A model generated the notes under the pieces. It searched no databases. It saw only the letters and a list, made by a program, of their open reading frames with translations, and was not told the DNA's origin. The translations under genes and the position numbers were made by a program. Shown piece by piece: positions 46,401 through 57,061 of a stretch of DNA of 64,000 bases. Source of the stretch: Nymphalis io (taxonomy: Eukaryota; Arthropoda; Insecta; Lepidoptera; Nymphalidae); NCBI RefSeq assembly GCF_905147045.1, contig NC_065903.1:3410001-3474000 (forward strand), given 5' to 3'. Numbering within the stretch: the stretch's first letter is position 1; each line of letters opens with the position of its first letter.

Positions 46401-49400
46401 AAGAAAAAGAGGTCTTTGTCCATTAGGTAATTTTCAGATATAGTGTTTTCAATTCAAAAAGGCTAGCCTATTCTTTAAATGTTAACAACATCAGATTAAT
46501 TAGTCACTTAATATATTTAGGCCCTATCTTCATTTACACGCTCGTATTGAGCAATAAATATCTTCAACTATGAGACACGAAGGTCACTCCCGTAACACGT
46601 CTGTCACGGTGCCAAATGAATGAAGCGAATTATTAGCGAAACGAAGCGTAGGTGTTCATTGTTAAATGTTATGTATTTCAATTAGAGTCCTAATCATGTA
46701 TGCACTCGACTTATGAGATGTTATTATAGAATTAAAAAAACTCTAAGACTAATAGACTAAGGGAAATGAGGTGTAAAATTTACATTTTATTTTGATTTCA
46801 AGAGCTTTTAGTTATGTGTTGGACATCGGATAAAATATTATTGTTATGATATAAAAGTAAAAGAAACCTTTGAGAATTTTAATTAATATCAGACGTACAA
46901 AATTAATAACGTATATTTATCGCACAAAATTAAAGTGTGTCATTATATCATAAAATAAAAATAAAATATACTTTATTTTGATACCGATTTGTGTAAGTAC
47001 TAATAACTCAATAATGTCCGATAAGAGATTACCCACCTTTTTTTTAATAAAATAGATTGTCATTTAGTCAAACGGGATAGAAAGTGACCACGTCGCGTCA
47101 CGTCGTCATAACCAATGGCCATTCATATAACCATTCATTTCATAACCAATGAGCCAGCAACTTTAGGATCTAAGATATTAGGTCCCTTGTAGTTACACTG
47201 GCTCACTCAGTCTTCAAATTGGAACACAACAATTCTATGTATTTTGGCGGTTGAATGTGATGAGTTAGTGATACTTACCCAGACAGGCTTGCACAAAGAT
47301 CTACCAATAAGTAAAGCTGTAGAAGGTTTTCTACAGCTGGGAATATCACCACTTTATAATAGTTACTGTATAGTATTGGATGTCTTCTGACAGTTTTCTT
47401 AACGATATTTTTATGTTCCTTAGAACGTTTGTTAAAATTATGTGAAATCTGTTACAGTATCGTTTCACCGTCTCTCTGAAGAAATCGACTTAACCCTCGC
47501 TTGCTGTTGTGAGTTAAACACAGCTTTAGGAGGTGGATCTCCGGCACCTCTCGTCACAGGTGTCGGGGTGGACATTCGCGCTGGTGATTTGTTCCCAGCG
47601 AACTTCCCTGACAAGGGGCCGGAACAGCCCCTTCGAGGTGCTAGACATATTACTGGCGGATTACACTCCGCACAGGTATGTACAAGTTTTTTTTTTTAAT
47701 TAAAGGCCGCAAATTTATGATTTAAAAGTCGTAAATATTAGTTCATAGAATTATGTTTTCATTGAGTTTTTAAATAGTACAAAATATAATCTTCATGGCA
47801 GTTTAAAAACGCTAAATATCCATAAATCCATCTATACCCATTTACAGAGGCTACAATTTTTAAACTACCACCTAGTCAGAATGTTTCTAACATAATTTCC
47901 CTAGATCAGCAAGGGATTGTGCATAATAACGTGGAGCTATGCATTTGGTTCAGGCCCGTTCACATCATGTAACCTCCTTATTTGAAAAAATAATATAATT
48001 CAAATGTAATTATAATCGTGTTAAATTGGAAAGATTACCCATACGATTTAATTTTTTGTTATAATCTTTATTTTGTAAATGGACATTCGTCTCAAACTCA
48101 AATGTAATGGAGATTGGAATTATCTAATGGTGGTAGGGCTTTGTGCAAGCTCGTCTGGGTAGGTACCACCCAATCATGAGATATTTTACCGCGAAACAGC
48201 AGTACTTGGTATTGTTGCGTTCCGATTTGAAGGATGATTAAGCCAGTGTAATCACAAATACAAGGGACATAAACTCTTAGTTCCCAAGGTTGGTGGCGCG
48301 TTGGCAATGTAAGCGATGGTTAACATTTCTTACAATACCAATGTATATAGCCGTTGGTGACCACTTACTAACAGGTGACCCATATGCTAGTCCGCCTGAC
48401 TTTTCTATGGAAAAAAAATCCCGACATTCTTCAAATTTAAAGACGATAATGGCAAATATTTGTTTTTTGTTATGTATTACTAAGATAATACTTCAATATT
48501 TGTGTGGACCTATTGTTGAAGTTTAAGCAAATTCATCGATATTAGTAAAGCCTGCGTAGCCAATAATTTGTGCACACTGCACAATAACAGTAAAAATATA
48601 TATAATCGACTTGACTTTTGTTAACAAAGATGTAAATTTAATTGTTCCGTTACAATATACTTTACTTAATATTAACACTATATATTTATATTATTTTGTT
48701 TGTATCTTGTCTTCTTTATTTAAGCAGAAAGTATACAAAGAATACGACTTTAAGTCGGTGATATCACCGAAATACTTGTATGTGAAAATTATAAATATTG
48801 AGGACGAATTGATAAATTAAACTATAATAACAGTTTCTTATTTAATTTCTAACTTAATCTATTCACGGATAATGATGCCTGAAATAATATAATAATGCTT
48901 CTAATTGATCCAATTAAAATTTATAAATATAAATCTTTAATTATGCAGTTTTTTGGTTATCATGATACTTACTATTGGAATTCGGTAGTATTTCTATAAA
49001 AACTCTTGTTAGATTTCTTAATGAAGGCGGCTTATATTTTCTTACACGTGACATTACATTAATTAATAACGAAAAAAAAACAATGCCACTAGCGGCAGAA
49101 AACAAAAACAACTCACTCGTTTATGAAGGCAGTCCGCAACAAAACGTTTACAAAGACACCTATGAACTACTTTATAAATTTAAATTTTATTCAACACTTA
49201 CAACAAAAGTGTTTGCTCATGTCTTGATTACTTTAATAACACAGGTACTGGACATATACGACAATGGTGTAGGCATGCTACGCATCGGCCCATTTAACTA
49301 CGAGCCCCTACGAGGCGTGGACCTCTGGTTGGAGCAATCTGACGACTTTATACTCCAGCATCTCAGTACCACACCAGCGGTAGAAGCTCCCCACTTCGTT

Positions 49401-50302
49401 CACAATGTACGTATTGAACACACAAGTTTATTTTTGAAGATCGGCTATTTTCGAATGTAAACTATTAATATTTACTTGTTCGATTGAGATCGGGGCTTTA
49501 ACAAAATCAGATAATCAGAAGCCGAGGAGTAGCAAGCCTTGAGTAGCTAACTTTATTTATAAACTGAATATTACATTTTGAAATTATTGCATATACATAT
49601 ATCCTCTGTAATTCATATCTTAAGATTTATGCATTGGCATCATAACTATTAATTTATGCATTTCGAATGCCAAAAGAACATTATACATCAATCTTAAGAC
49701 GCCTATAAATGTTACACTATGTATAAATCCAGAAATTTCTGGAACAGTTTTAATTTGCATAAACTCTACCTATTCATAATATGTATATTTATAACTTGGT
49801 TAAATTATGTGCGACATAGTAATATAATTTATCTATTATTTATCAAGTGTATATTGCAATATTTTAAATAACATTTTTGTCATGAATAGTTGGTAGTAGT
49901 ACATTGTGCAAGCCCGTCTGAGTACCACCACCCACTTATCACATATTCTACCGTCAAACAGCGATTCTTAGTATTGTTATGTTTCGGTTTGAAGCGTGAA
50001 TGAGCCAGTGTAACTACAGGCACAAGGGACATAACATCTTAGTTCCATTGGCGTTGTAAGTTTTGGTCAATATATCCTACAGCACCAATGTCTATGGGCG
50101 GTGGTGCAGTCATCAGGTGACCTTTTTACCAGTCTGTCTATCTATTTTAGATAATATATATCTATATCTCTTCCAGATACGTGTTACTTTAAAATTCATT
50201 CAGCAACACCCGTTCCCAGCTGTGACAGTGTTCCCGGACAATCGACCTCATTACTACCGACGTGATGAACAAACCGGTTGCTGGGTTCCTGTACGATTTT
50301 AG
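43482..50302 (+). CDS. NTAN1: Protein N-terminal asparagine amidohydrolase, six exons
   Basis: Joining 43482-43668, 44087-44152, 45231-45413, 47458-47675, 49245-49406 and 50177-50302 gives an uninterrupted 313-residue protein ending TAG. All introns have GT-AG ends and the phases agree. The length is close to the roughly 310 residues of vertebrate NTAN1. Conserved blocks: GPPGLLYVGQREL (43-55), SDDATSC with the presumed nucleophilic Cys76 (70-76), LVGGFTD (126-132), DKGPEQPLRGAR (197-208), RIGPFNY (231-237) and APHFVHN (266-272). The enzyme deamidates N-terminal Asn to Asp. Arginylation of the Asp then sends the protein to degradation by the Arg/N-degron pathway, in the cytosol or nucleus. 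The start is supported by the match over exon 1 and by the absence of an upstream in-frame Met. The introns hold several SINE B copies. A possible AATAAA lies at 51020-51025. In Drosophila the likely orthologue is tungus (from memory). Confidence 0.95.
43669..44086 (+). other. NTAN1 intron 1
   Basis: Donor GTGAGT and acceptor TTTTCAG. AT-rich, with no repeat recognised. Confidence 0.85.
44295..44400 (-). repeat. SINE family C fragment in NTAN1 intron 2
   Basis: CCGATTTCGGCCACGGCGGC, GGTCTCGAGAGAGATTAGCC and CACAGGAGATATTATAGTGC correspond to the reverse complement of the family C tail. Confidence 0.5.
44605..44665 (+). repeat. SINE family A head fragment in NTAN1 intron 2
   Basis: GTAAATCTTAATCGAAGGTC followed by a B-box-like GGTTTCAAATCCC matches the end of the family A tRNA-like head. 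Only the head end remains. Confidence 0.45.
44725..44998 (+). repeat. SINE family B in NTAN1 intron 2
   Basis: TTGGTAGAACTTTGTGCAAG, CCCGTCTGGGTAGGTACCAC, GATGAGTGAGTCAGTGTA and GTGACGCATTGGCGATGTC give the family order, with an ending near TATTCTATATC. A full-length diverged copy. Confidence 0.65.
45460..45660 (+). repeat. SINE family B, heavily diverged, in NTAN1 intron 3
   Basis: TTTGTACAAACACGTCTGAG, TTGAAGGATAAGTGAGTCAG and GATGCACTGGCAATGTTTC keep family B order with losses. Confidence 0.4.
46130..46400 (-). pseudogene. LINE reverse transcriptase C-terminal fragment in NTAN1 intron 3
   Basis: The minus frame reads WYRYVMRRDEKHVTRGVMSM, then NVDGYRGWGRPGVWMDCVKK and ends KESTCCADPT. 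This is the typical conserved tail after the reverse-transcriptase domain in insect non-LTR elements (RWxGHVxRxxxxxxxR...GRPxxRWxDCV). About 75 codons are open and the catalytic region is absent, so it is a dead 5'-truncated copy lying opposite to NTAN1 transcription. Confidence 0.75.
47038..47312 (-). repeat. SINE family B in NTAN1 intron 3
   Basis: A poly-T start, then AACCAATGAGCCAGCAACTT, TACACTGGCTCACTCAGTC, AATTGGAACACAACAATTC and CCAGACAGGCTTGCACAAAG. A minus-strand copy with a diverged left third, about 145 bases before exon 4. Confidence 0.6.
48123..48419 (+). repeat. SINE family B, full-length, in NTAN1 intron 4
   Basis: GGTGGTAGGGCTTTGTGCAA, GCTCGTCTGGGTAGGTACCA, TTCCCAAGGTTGGTGGCGCG and an A-run after TTTTCTATGG. 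Close to the 17183 copy. Open frames across it on both strands are by-products. Confidence 0.75.
49887..50151 (+). repeat. SINE family B in NTAN1 intron 5
   Basis: TTGGTAGTAGTACATTGTGC, CAAGCCCGTCTGAGTACC, GTGAATGAGCCAGTGTAACT and GCACAAGGGACATAACATC. It ends only about 25 bases before exon 6, so the splice acceptor region of the last intron lies directly beside repeat sequence. Confidence 0.7.
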
Positions 50303-52140
50303 ATCTTATCAATTTGTTATACAGTTTAAATTAGAAAATTACATACAAGGAATGGTTATGAAAAAAATATTACAATTAAGGAGGTATGAGTTGACAAAAT
50401 AATATCCTCCGTGTTTTAACGACTTTTTATTTAATTTTTTTTTTGTTTTTGACGTTTATTATTTGTTGACAGGAGAATTAAAATTATGCGTTAAAAAATG
50501 AAATTTTATTAATCGATTTGTTTAGCTTAATGTATTTAGTCAAACGGAAATGCCGAACTGAGTATAGAAGGTATAGGTTTATGTAAATTTGCATGGCAAA
50601 TACATTTAATAACAAAGACGTCTAATTTACCGTTGATTTGAAAAGGTTTTTTTTGCGCAAGTATATTTATGTGCTAAATCCATATATGGGCGAGCTGATT
50701 CCGCTCTGCTATTTTGACCTCTAAACTAATTTGTGGCAACTGTAAATATTGCTATTTCTTTCCTTTGTGTAACGTTAAGAAGGGATAGAAAGTATTTTAG
50801 TTCTATAAAGATTTTTAGACACAAAATTAGCACCAATATTTTGTTATATCGAGTATAAATTGTAACTATCTTAAAACCTTGTTTAATAATGAGCATATTA
50901 ATTGCATTCCATTGTGATAGAGTAAAATAGATACTAAATATGGTATAACTTGATGACTATTATTGTTTGTAAAGCTCTATGACACTATTGTTTCATTAAT
51001 TTATCGAAAGCAAAGGCAAAATAAATTGATTTATACACAAAATGTAATTGCTATAAATGTTTTTATTTGACTGTGTACGTAACTAGACATAGATATATAT
51101 ATTTTATTCATAATATGTTCACTGGTTTTCGGCTATTTTAGCAAGTTTATTTTTTAAAATATATATAAAATTGTCAGTTATTATATTATGTAAATATGTT
51201 TTAGAATTTTACTATAAGTTAAATATTATACATACATTAAAATAATGTATATTTTGACATATCAACTTGTAATAATAATGTTGTTAAAATTATTATCTGT
51301 AGTTTTTACTTCATATAATAGTTTTACCTGTGCGCTTTTAAATAAAAAAGTTAATCGTCTTTCTGAAAATGTTAATTATCTATTTCTTTTAATTACTATT
51401 CGAAAGCTCTTTATGTTCTTTCTGCAAAATAATTAAAATTAACATATAGTATAGTTTGGGTAATATTAACAGTTAAATAAAACGCTGTAAATATATTAGT
51501 TATTTAGAGATAATTAGATAATGGCGTTAATAGTTATTGTTTTTGTGAAATATAATGAATATATTGAAAGTTCAATAGTTGTTGGATGTTTTATTTTTAA
51601 TAATATTAGTGCCTTGACGGAATTTATATACCTAATGTACATGCCGAATTTTTCTAATGTGTGTTAAATAGAATCGGATTCTTGCAATATTTTCGGTAAT
51701 AAATATTGAACAAAAAATAGTCGACATAATTGACTTGGTCTTAGTATTTGGGGTCCTTTCATTGTGTAAGCATTTAGAAAGACCATTACAAAAAGTCGAA
51801 CACTAATATTCCTTGATGTTCACGTATAAAATTGGGAAGACCAAAAAATTTACCAAAAATGCACATGGAACTTAAAGACTCAAATTCATTTTAATGATGT
51901 TATAATATTTTTGCGTTACTACGATTGTTTTTATTTTTTTAATATTAATATTTTTTAATTGTCTTATAATAAATTGATGAAGGAAAAAAGCATAACTTTT
52001 TTTTCATTTTCCTTTTCTTCAATTTACACCGTCTTGCTCCAGCAGCGCCATCTACATTTCATACATTTTGAGAGGCTCATAAACACTCAACACATCTACT
52101 GTATCTATACTACATAATATTGTGATATAGCAACATTGCA
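50303..52140. other. Intergenic stretch between NTAN1 and the BRI3-like gene
   Basis: AT-rich, including the presumed NTAN1 3' UTR up to a possible AATAAA at 51020-51025. No repeat of families A-C was seen. Confidence 0.6.
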
Positions 52141-52306
52141 CAACAGTTTTGAGTTTGACAGATTTAAACAACATAACATCACTTGACAGCTGATATATGT
52201 TTTCTAGCGATCAAGTGCTCTCAATCAAGTTTATTGTTATAATTGTTGCTGTGGCGTTATAATTAATTATTGAAAATACGTTTTAAAAGTGTTAAATAAA
52301 AGAAAA
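52140..52306 (+). promoter_or_regulatory. Presumed promoter and 5' UTR of the BRI3-like gene
   Basis: The 167 bases before the start codon contain AT-rich sequence and a CTTGACAGCTGATA word. No definite TATA box or initiator can be assigned. The start context AGAAAAATGG is favourable (A at -3, G at +4). Confidence 0.35.
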
Positions 52307-54037
52307 ATGGAAAAGCAAGTATATACAGAGCAACCCCCGCCTTACTCGGCGACCGTGCCACCACCACCAGGTATTTTTTTCCTTTTGTAAATGTTATTGA
52401 AAAGTGACATGAATCACAATACAGTTTTATGATAAGCAAAAGTATTATTGCACCACCCTTATATCGTTTTGTTATATTTCCGTTTAACTTTATCATTTTA
52501 GAATAGACAAGTAGACCCAATAAAAAAAATAAGATTTGATCTTTGAAATCATAAATTGTTTGATTGGAAATATAATTAGCAATTAGAAATTGCCAGAATT
52601 TTCCTTGTTCTTGCTTCGAATTAGACGTTTTTCAAACAATATTTAGTCGTGAAATCTTATAAAAACATTATTTTACATTTTTTTTGTTGATATAACTTTT
52701 ATCACAATTATTAATTTATGATGATTGAATGTTTCGAAATTTTAAAAGGTTTTAACAGCCTTGATTATAGTTGAAAAAAAATCATAATAACTTAATAAAT
52801 AATCTCAACTGTGTAGGGAACTGGATAATATAATGATAAGGATTATAAGATCTGAGTACAGTAATTAAAAATTAATATAAAAGTGCCAATATTGTTGCAA
52901 ACAATCTCTTAACTAATTTATAAGATAATGCTTGCTATCCTTTTTAAACTCACACATTTCAAAGAGATAGCAATATTTTAAAAGCTCTGTCAAGTAATCC
53001 AGTTTAATGTTGGTATGTAACAGAATTTCATATAGAACAATTTCAATTAACAAAAATAAATACAACAATGCATCAAATTCTATTGTCCTGAACATGCAAT
53101 GTTTTACTTAAATGTCACTAGTAAATATGGATTACAATGAGTTCAGATATTCTTTATGTATTACTGAATAAATTCTCATTATTCTGATATAATGTGAATA
53201 TATTCTGATTTGTGCAAGTTTACTAAATATTTGGTAGGCTACCTAACACCAATAATTTTTGAGAAAACAAAAGCATGCCTGAGGACAATAGACAAATAGA
53301 CATATTTCGTCTCCCACAACATACAAGGGTAGGCTAAGGCTCTATTTTATTTTGGAACCACACAATGACAGACAGAACCCAAAAATGTTACATACAAGTT
53401 TAATATATTATGTATATTAACAAAATGTTTATATTGGCTATGACTTTGAGGAAATAAAATAATCTTCGTAATTTTCATTATAGTGAAAATGATATGATGG
53501 TATACATGATGACTGTCCATATATTGTTTTATTGTCCATATATGTGTTTGTGTTTTGTGAAATATCACAATAGCATTATTTATTGTTTTTACATGTAGAC
53601 TCCATTTTGTTTGTTTTTAGTTATGCTCTTTTGTAAATAATATATTTGTAATTCAGTCATATCTAGTCATATTAATAATATTGTGGTTTGTCATTTCAGG
53701 GCCACAAGGTTATCCACACCCCCAGCCGCAACCACAACCACAACCACAACCACAACCTGCACAAGGGGCGTTTCCCCCACCACCACCAGGTTACACTCCG
53801 TATGGTACAACACCACAAGCAAATGCATATCTACCCAACTATGGCGCAACTAATATTATAATACAACCTCCCATAATAGCAGTTGGTGCTTGTCCTGCCT
53901 GCCGAGTAGGTATACTTGAAGATGACTTTACTTGTCTCGGAATTTTATGTGCTATCCTCTTCTTTCCTTTGGGTATCTTGTGCTGTCTCGCATTGAAAAA
54001 TAGAAGGTGCTCAAATTGTGGTGCTATGTTTGGATAG
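52307..54037 (+). CDS. BRI3: BRI3 (brain protein I3)-like membrane protein, two exons
   Basis: Exon 1 (52307-52370) and exon 2 (53700-54037) join across a GT-AG intron with a split Gly codon, giving 133 residues. Residues 1-52 are proline-rich, with a PPPY motif at 10-13, six Gln-Pro pairs at 30-41 and a PPPPP run at 47-51. The tail matches BRI3: CPACRVGILEDDFTCLGIL (86-104), a hydrophobic segment 98-120 that probably dips into or spans a membrane, then RRCSNCGAMF (123-132). The two Cys pairs (86/89, 125/128) resemble the zinc-binding pairs of the related LITAF family. BRI3 proteins act at lysosomal or endosomal membranes and PPxY motifs bind WW-domain ubiquitin ligases; both are known for the family and not shown here. 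Human BRI3 is 125 residues. A LITAF/CDIP label is the alternative, but the CRVGxLEDxFT and RRCxNCGAxF blocks favour BRI3. Confidence 0.92.
53726..53759 (+). repeat. (CAACCA)n coding repeat in the BRI3-like gene
   Basis: Hexamer repeats encode the Gln-Pro pairs at residues 30-41. Such runs change length easily by slippage while staying in frame. Confidence 0.85.
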
Positions 54038-54348
54038 AATTGGGATAACTCGAAAATATCTCAAAGGCTCCATACTTGAGGGTGTTGTTTGTGCTACTTA
54101 ACATAGAGTTTGGTAAATATTAAGTGAGTTGAATATACATCGGGACAACTTTATTTAAAAAAAATATGTTTTATAACATACACCTACGCTAGAATCACAA
54201 GGCTTAATCATTAATTGTAACTCATTGTTAAAGTGCACAAACATGAATAATGATTAAAAAATATTACCGTCCAATTTTTCATATTAGATAGATTATCATA
54301 ATAAATGGGTACAATATTTTTTTTTCAAGTAAAACTGTTGAATTGTTA

Positions 54349-54354
54349 AATAAA
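54349..54354 (+). terminator. Possible polyadenylation signal of the BRI3-like gene
   Basis: AATAAA about 310 bases after the stop codon. Further AATAAA copies lie near 54797 and 54828, so alternative ends are possible. Confidence 0.45.
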
Positions 54355-54399
54355 CTGTATGGAGCCAGAAATGAAATCACATCACTTGTTTTGTATCAC

Positions 54400-55535
54400 A
54401 GAAAGCATTATTGTATAAAAATGAATGTTTTACTGGATGGACTCACTGTCAACCCATTATAAACTTCGTAATTTTCTTCATTTCCTATTAATAGTGGTAA
54501 TGTACTTGAGTTTGAGCCCTCAAATGTCCTGAGAGCAAAGTCCTTTTCTCTTAAGAAGATTTTAAGATTATTCCACAATGTATGTAATATGCTTATGGCC
54601 ACTATTTATTTAGAAAAATATTTTTGAAATTCAATATTCATATCATCCAGAATGACCATTATACTACCTGCTGGATTACCTAAGAATAAAAGTGCTTTGT
54701 GTTGCTATATGATAAGAGGCAGTAGGTTCACAAAGAAAAATCAAATGTAACCATGTCAACCTAATAGAAAAGTGATATAATTTGGTGATTGTATAAATAA
54801 AATATAACTGTAGTGTGGCTAACATTTAAAAATAAAGTTTTATAATTAGGTTGACAAAATAAGAATTAACTGATTATAGTAATAAAAAACAAATATATAT
54901 TACAAGTTCTTAAGGTAAAATAAAATGATTGATTTTACCCATAATTTGTTTTGTGATATTATGAAATGTGAATATGTTATCTAAATTGATTGCGGCGACT
55001 TAAGTCTAACATATTTCTACAAATTTCTTTATAGTCAAGCGTTAACAAAGATAAAAAAGTTATTTCGTATGTAAATACATGAATAATGTTTTCCAATTCC
55101 TCTATATGGGATCTTTGGTTACAAAAAAAGAAGTTAATTTTACTACTAAGATAGTTAAAGACCATTATTTCTACATTGAACTCATATTTTTCATAACCAT
55201 TCCACTTTTAATGTTGAAAGTAAAAATTAGTGCCATGACAGTTACAATAATATTAATAAAAATGTGATTATCTCCGTTAACAATACTTATTGCAATTAAA
55301 TTTGTTCAAATAATATTTTATCAAAGTTATTATAAGCTTTACAATTAATAAGCAATAATTACAATATAATCTTAGAGTTTACGTATGTGCAATTTCAGAA
55401 AAATTAACCTTAATGTCAATTAGTAAAACTACATTTTATTTCGATGGCCTCATATTAAATGTCATTATTATAGTTCACTTTAAAAGAATTTTCAAAAAAT
55501 TTCATTATATAGACATTGATATGTTTATTATGGTG
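54400..55535. other. AT-rich intergenic stretch, nothing recognised
   Basis: Short frames on both strands at 54408-54602 and 54977-55267 are AT-driven. No repeat was identified until the LINE 3' end. Confidence 0.55.
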
Positions 55536-55689
55536 CTTCCACAGATATATATAGGCCTCTGCATCTCTGACAGATGATTTAAGCGGCATCGCGAAGGCAC
55601 TTGCGTTCATGACTGAAAAGACCAATGCGAGAGAGGATCCTTCGGCCGCACTTCCGACAAGTGTATGCGCCCCCAGATGGGCGGGGGTT

Positions 55690-55962
55690 TTAAGCCCGCT
55701 CATGACGCCTAGTGCGTTTTTCTTTTAGTAATTTAAACCAGTCATTGTCATGCTTTGATTGACCTTCGTGAATAAGGCGTCGCCACTTGGCACGGTCCTC
55801 TGCCAGTTCCTCCCATCGATTGCTAGGGATGTTAAACGCAACTAAATTACGCTTAGCGCAATCTTTGTAATGGAGCATAGGCCGCCCAACAGACCTCTTT
55901 GCATCCACAACCTCTCCCAGTAGTATTTGCATTGGAAGACGAGTCTGCTCCATTCGATGCAC
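55690..55962 (-). pseudogene. LINE reverse transcriptase, C-terminal fragment after frameshift
   Basis: Continues from the slipped frame: HRMEQTRLPMQILLGEV, KRSVGRPMLHYKDCAKRN, then RWEELAEDRAKWRRLIHEG. This is the usual C-terminal domain of this LINE type (RWxGHVxRM ... GRPxxxYKD ... W). It ends with a stop at 55690. Confidence 0.8.
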
Positions 55963-56791
55963 GTGTCCCAGCCACCGTAACCGTTTTTTTTTTGAGATTG
56001 GCCATGATGCTAGGCAGCTGTGCTTCGCCTAGAACAGACTCGTTTGTCACGCGATCCTGCCATGTGATGCCCAGAATGTTCCGAAGACAGCGCAAGTGAA
56101 ATGTGTTTAGTCGGCGTTCTTGTTTTGCGTACGTTGTCCACGTTTCTGCTGCATACAAGAGTGTGCTTAGGACACATGATAGGTAAACAAGCATTTTCGT
56201 TTTTACCGTAAGGTGTCTGTTATCCCAAGCCCTTGTACAGAGCCTCCCGAACGTAGAGGCTGCTTTGCCGATGCGGAAGTCGATCTCTGCATCAAACGAG
56301 AGATTGCTCGACAAATGCGACCCAAGGTAGCAAAATTTGTTAACCACCTGTAAAGGTGCGCCTATAAGCAAGATGACTGGTTGCTCTAAACATCCTTGCC
56401 CTAAAATAACGGTCTTCTTGCAGTTTATGGACATTGAAAAGAGGTCGCACGCTCTGACAAATTTGTCCATTAGACTCTGTAGTTGAGCTTGGTCATGAGC
56501 AACGAAGGCAGCGTCGTCAGCGAAGAGGAGACTGTCTACAAATAGGTCCTCCCTGTGGCGTTTGGACTTGAGCATTGAGATGTTGTACAGCCTACCGTCG
56601 GTTCGCGTGTGTAAGTGGATGCCTTGCTGTTCATCTCCAAAAGCAACCTTCAGAAGCACCGAGAAGAATATTCCGAACAAGGTGGGGGCCAGTGCACAAC
56701 CTTGACGAACACCACGGCGTACGTCGAATGGCGTGGATGTGTTGCCATTGTGCAGGACGGTGACTTCCATACCTTCGTGGAACGATTGCAC
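55853..56791 (-). pseudogene. LINE reverse transcriptase, main fragment
   Basis: 312 codons are open. The strand-exchange block GVRQGCALAPTLF is at residues 27-39 and the catalytic FADDAA at 90-95 (YxDD-type motif C). Later parts include SINCKKTVILG, FCYLGSHLS and the TLLYAAETWT and RRLNTFHLRCLRNILGITWQ blocks of the thumb. Near 55984-55992 the frame slips at an A-run (minus strand): the intact continuation KKRLRWLGHVHRM is found in the next frame. The last 50 codons of this frame are therefore meaningless. Confidence 0.85.
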
Positions 56792-56811
56792 TATCCTTAG
56801 GAGTTTTGGGG

Positions 56812-56866
56812 GGCATCCAATTCTGATCTCATCTCAATCTCATCTGAATCAATCTCTGAATCAATC
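56812..56866 (-). repeat. Repeat-like patch interrupting the LINE reverse transcriptase
   Basis: On the plus strand short units (ATCTCATCTCAATCTCATCT, then GAATCAATCTCTGAATCAAT) occupy the place where the reverse transcriptase would continue from KAFDSV to the IGCPPKLLRIVQSFHEG part. The patch replaces or expands coding sequence and shifts the frame. Confidence 0.6.
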
Positions 56867-57058
56867 TCTGCTCACGGAGTCAAAAGCCTTGTTTAGGTCT
56901 ACAAATGCAATGACTAGGGGGATATGTTGCTCCCTATACTTTTCTTGTAGCTGTGTGAGTGAAAATATCACGTCGACAGTTGACCGTTGGGACCTAAAAC
57001 CACATTGTGCCTCAGGTAATATTGTTGTCATTTGTTTGGGTTTAACTTGTGTTGTCAT
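56861..57058 (-). pseudogene. LINE reverse transcriptase, N-terminal palm fragment
   Basis: The frame includes QCGFRSQRSTVDVIFSLTQL and ends FVDLNKAFDSVSRD, the reverse-transcriptase block containing the first catalytic Asp (FVDLxKAFD). It breaks off at 56861 in a short repeat-like patch, then a stop. Confidence 0.8.
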
Positions 57059-57061
57059 TAA

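Larger units (their letters stand above)
55540..57060 (-). mobile_element. 5'-truncated non-LTR retrotransposon (LINE) remnant
   Basis: Minus-strand reverse-transcriptase pieces run from about 57058 down to 55690, followed by a GC-richer 3' region to about 55540. No endonuclease or ORF1 is present, so it is 5'-truncated, as is usual for LINE copies. The right boundary near 57060 passes into AT-rich sequence. The clade is not assigned. Confidence 0.8.

Noticed and set aside
48975..49460. 161-codon plus-strand frame
   Set aside because: It is not a gene of its own: it is NTAN1 exon 5 (49245-49406) with intron sequence read through on both sides.
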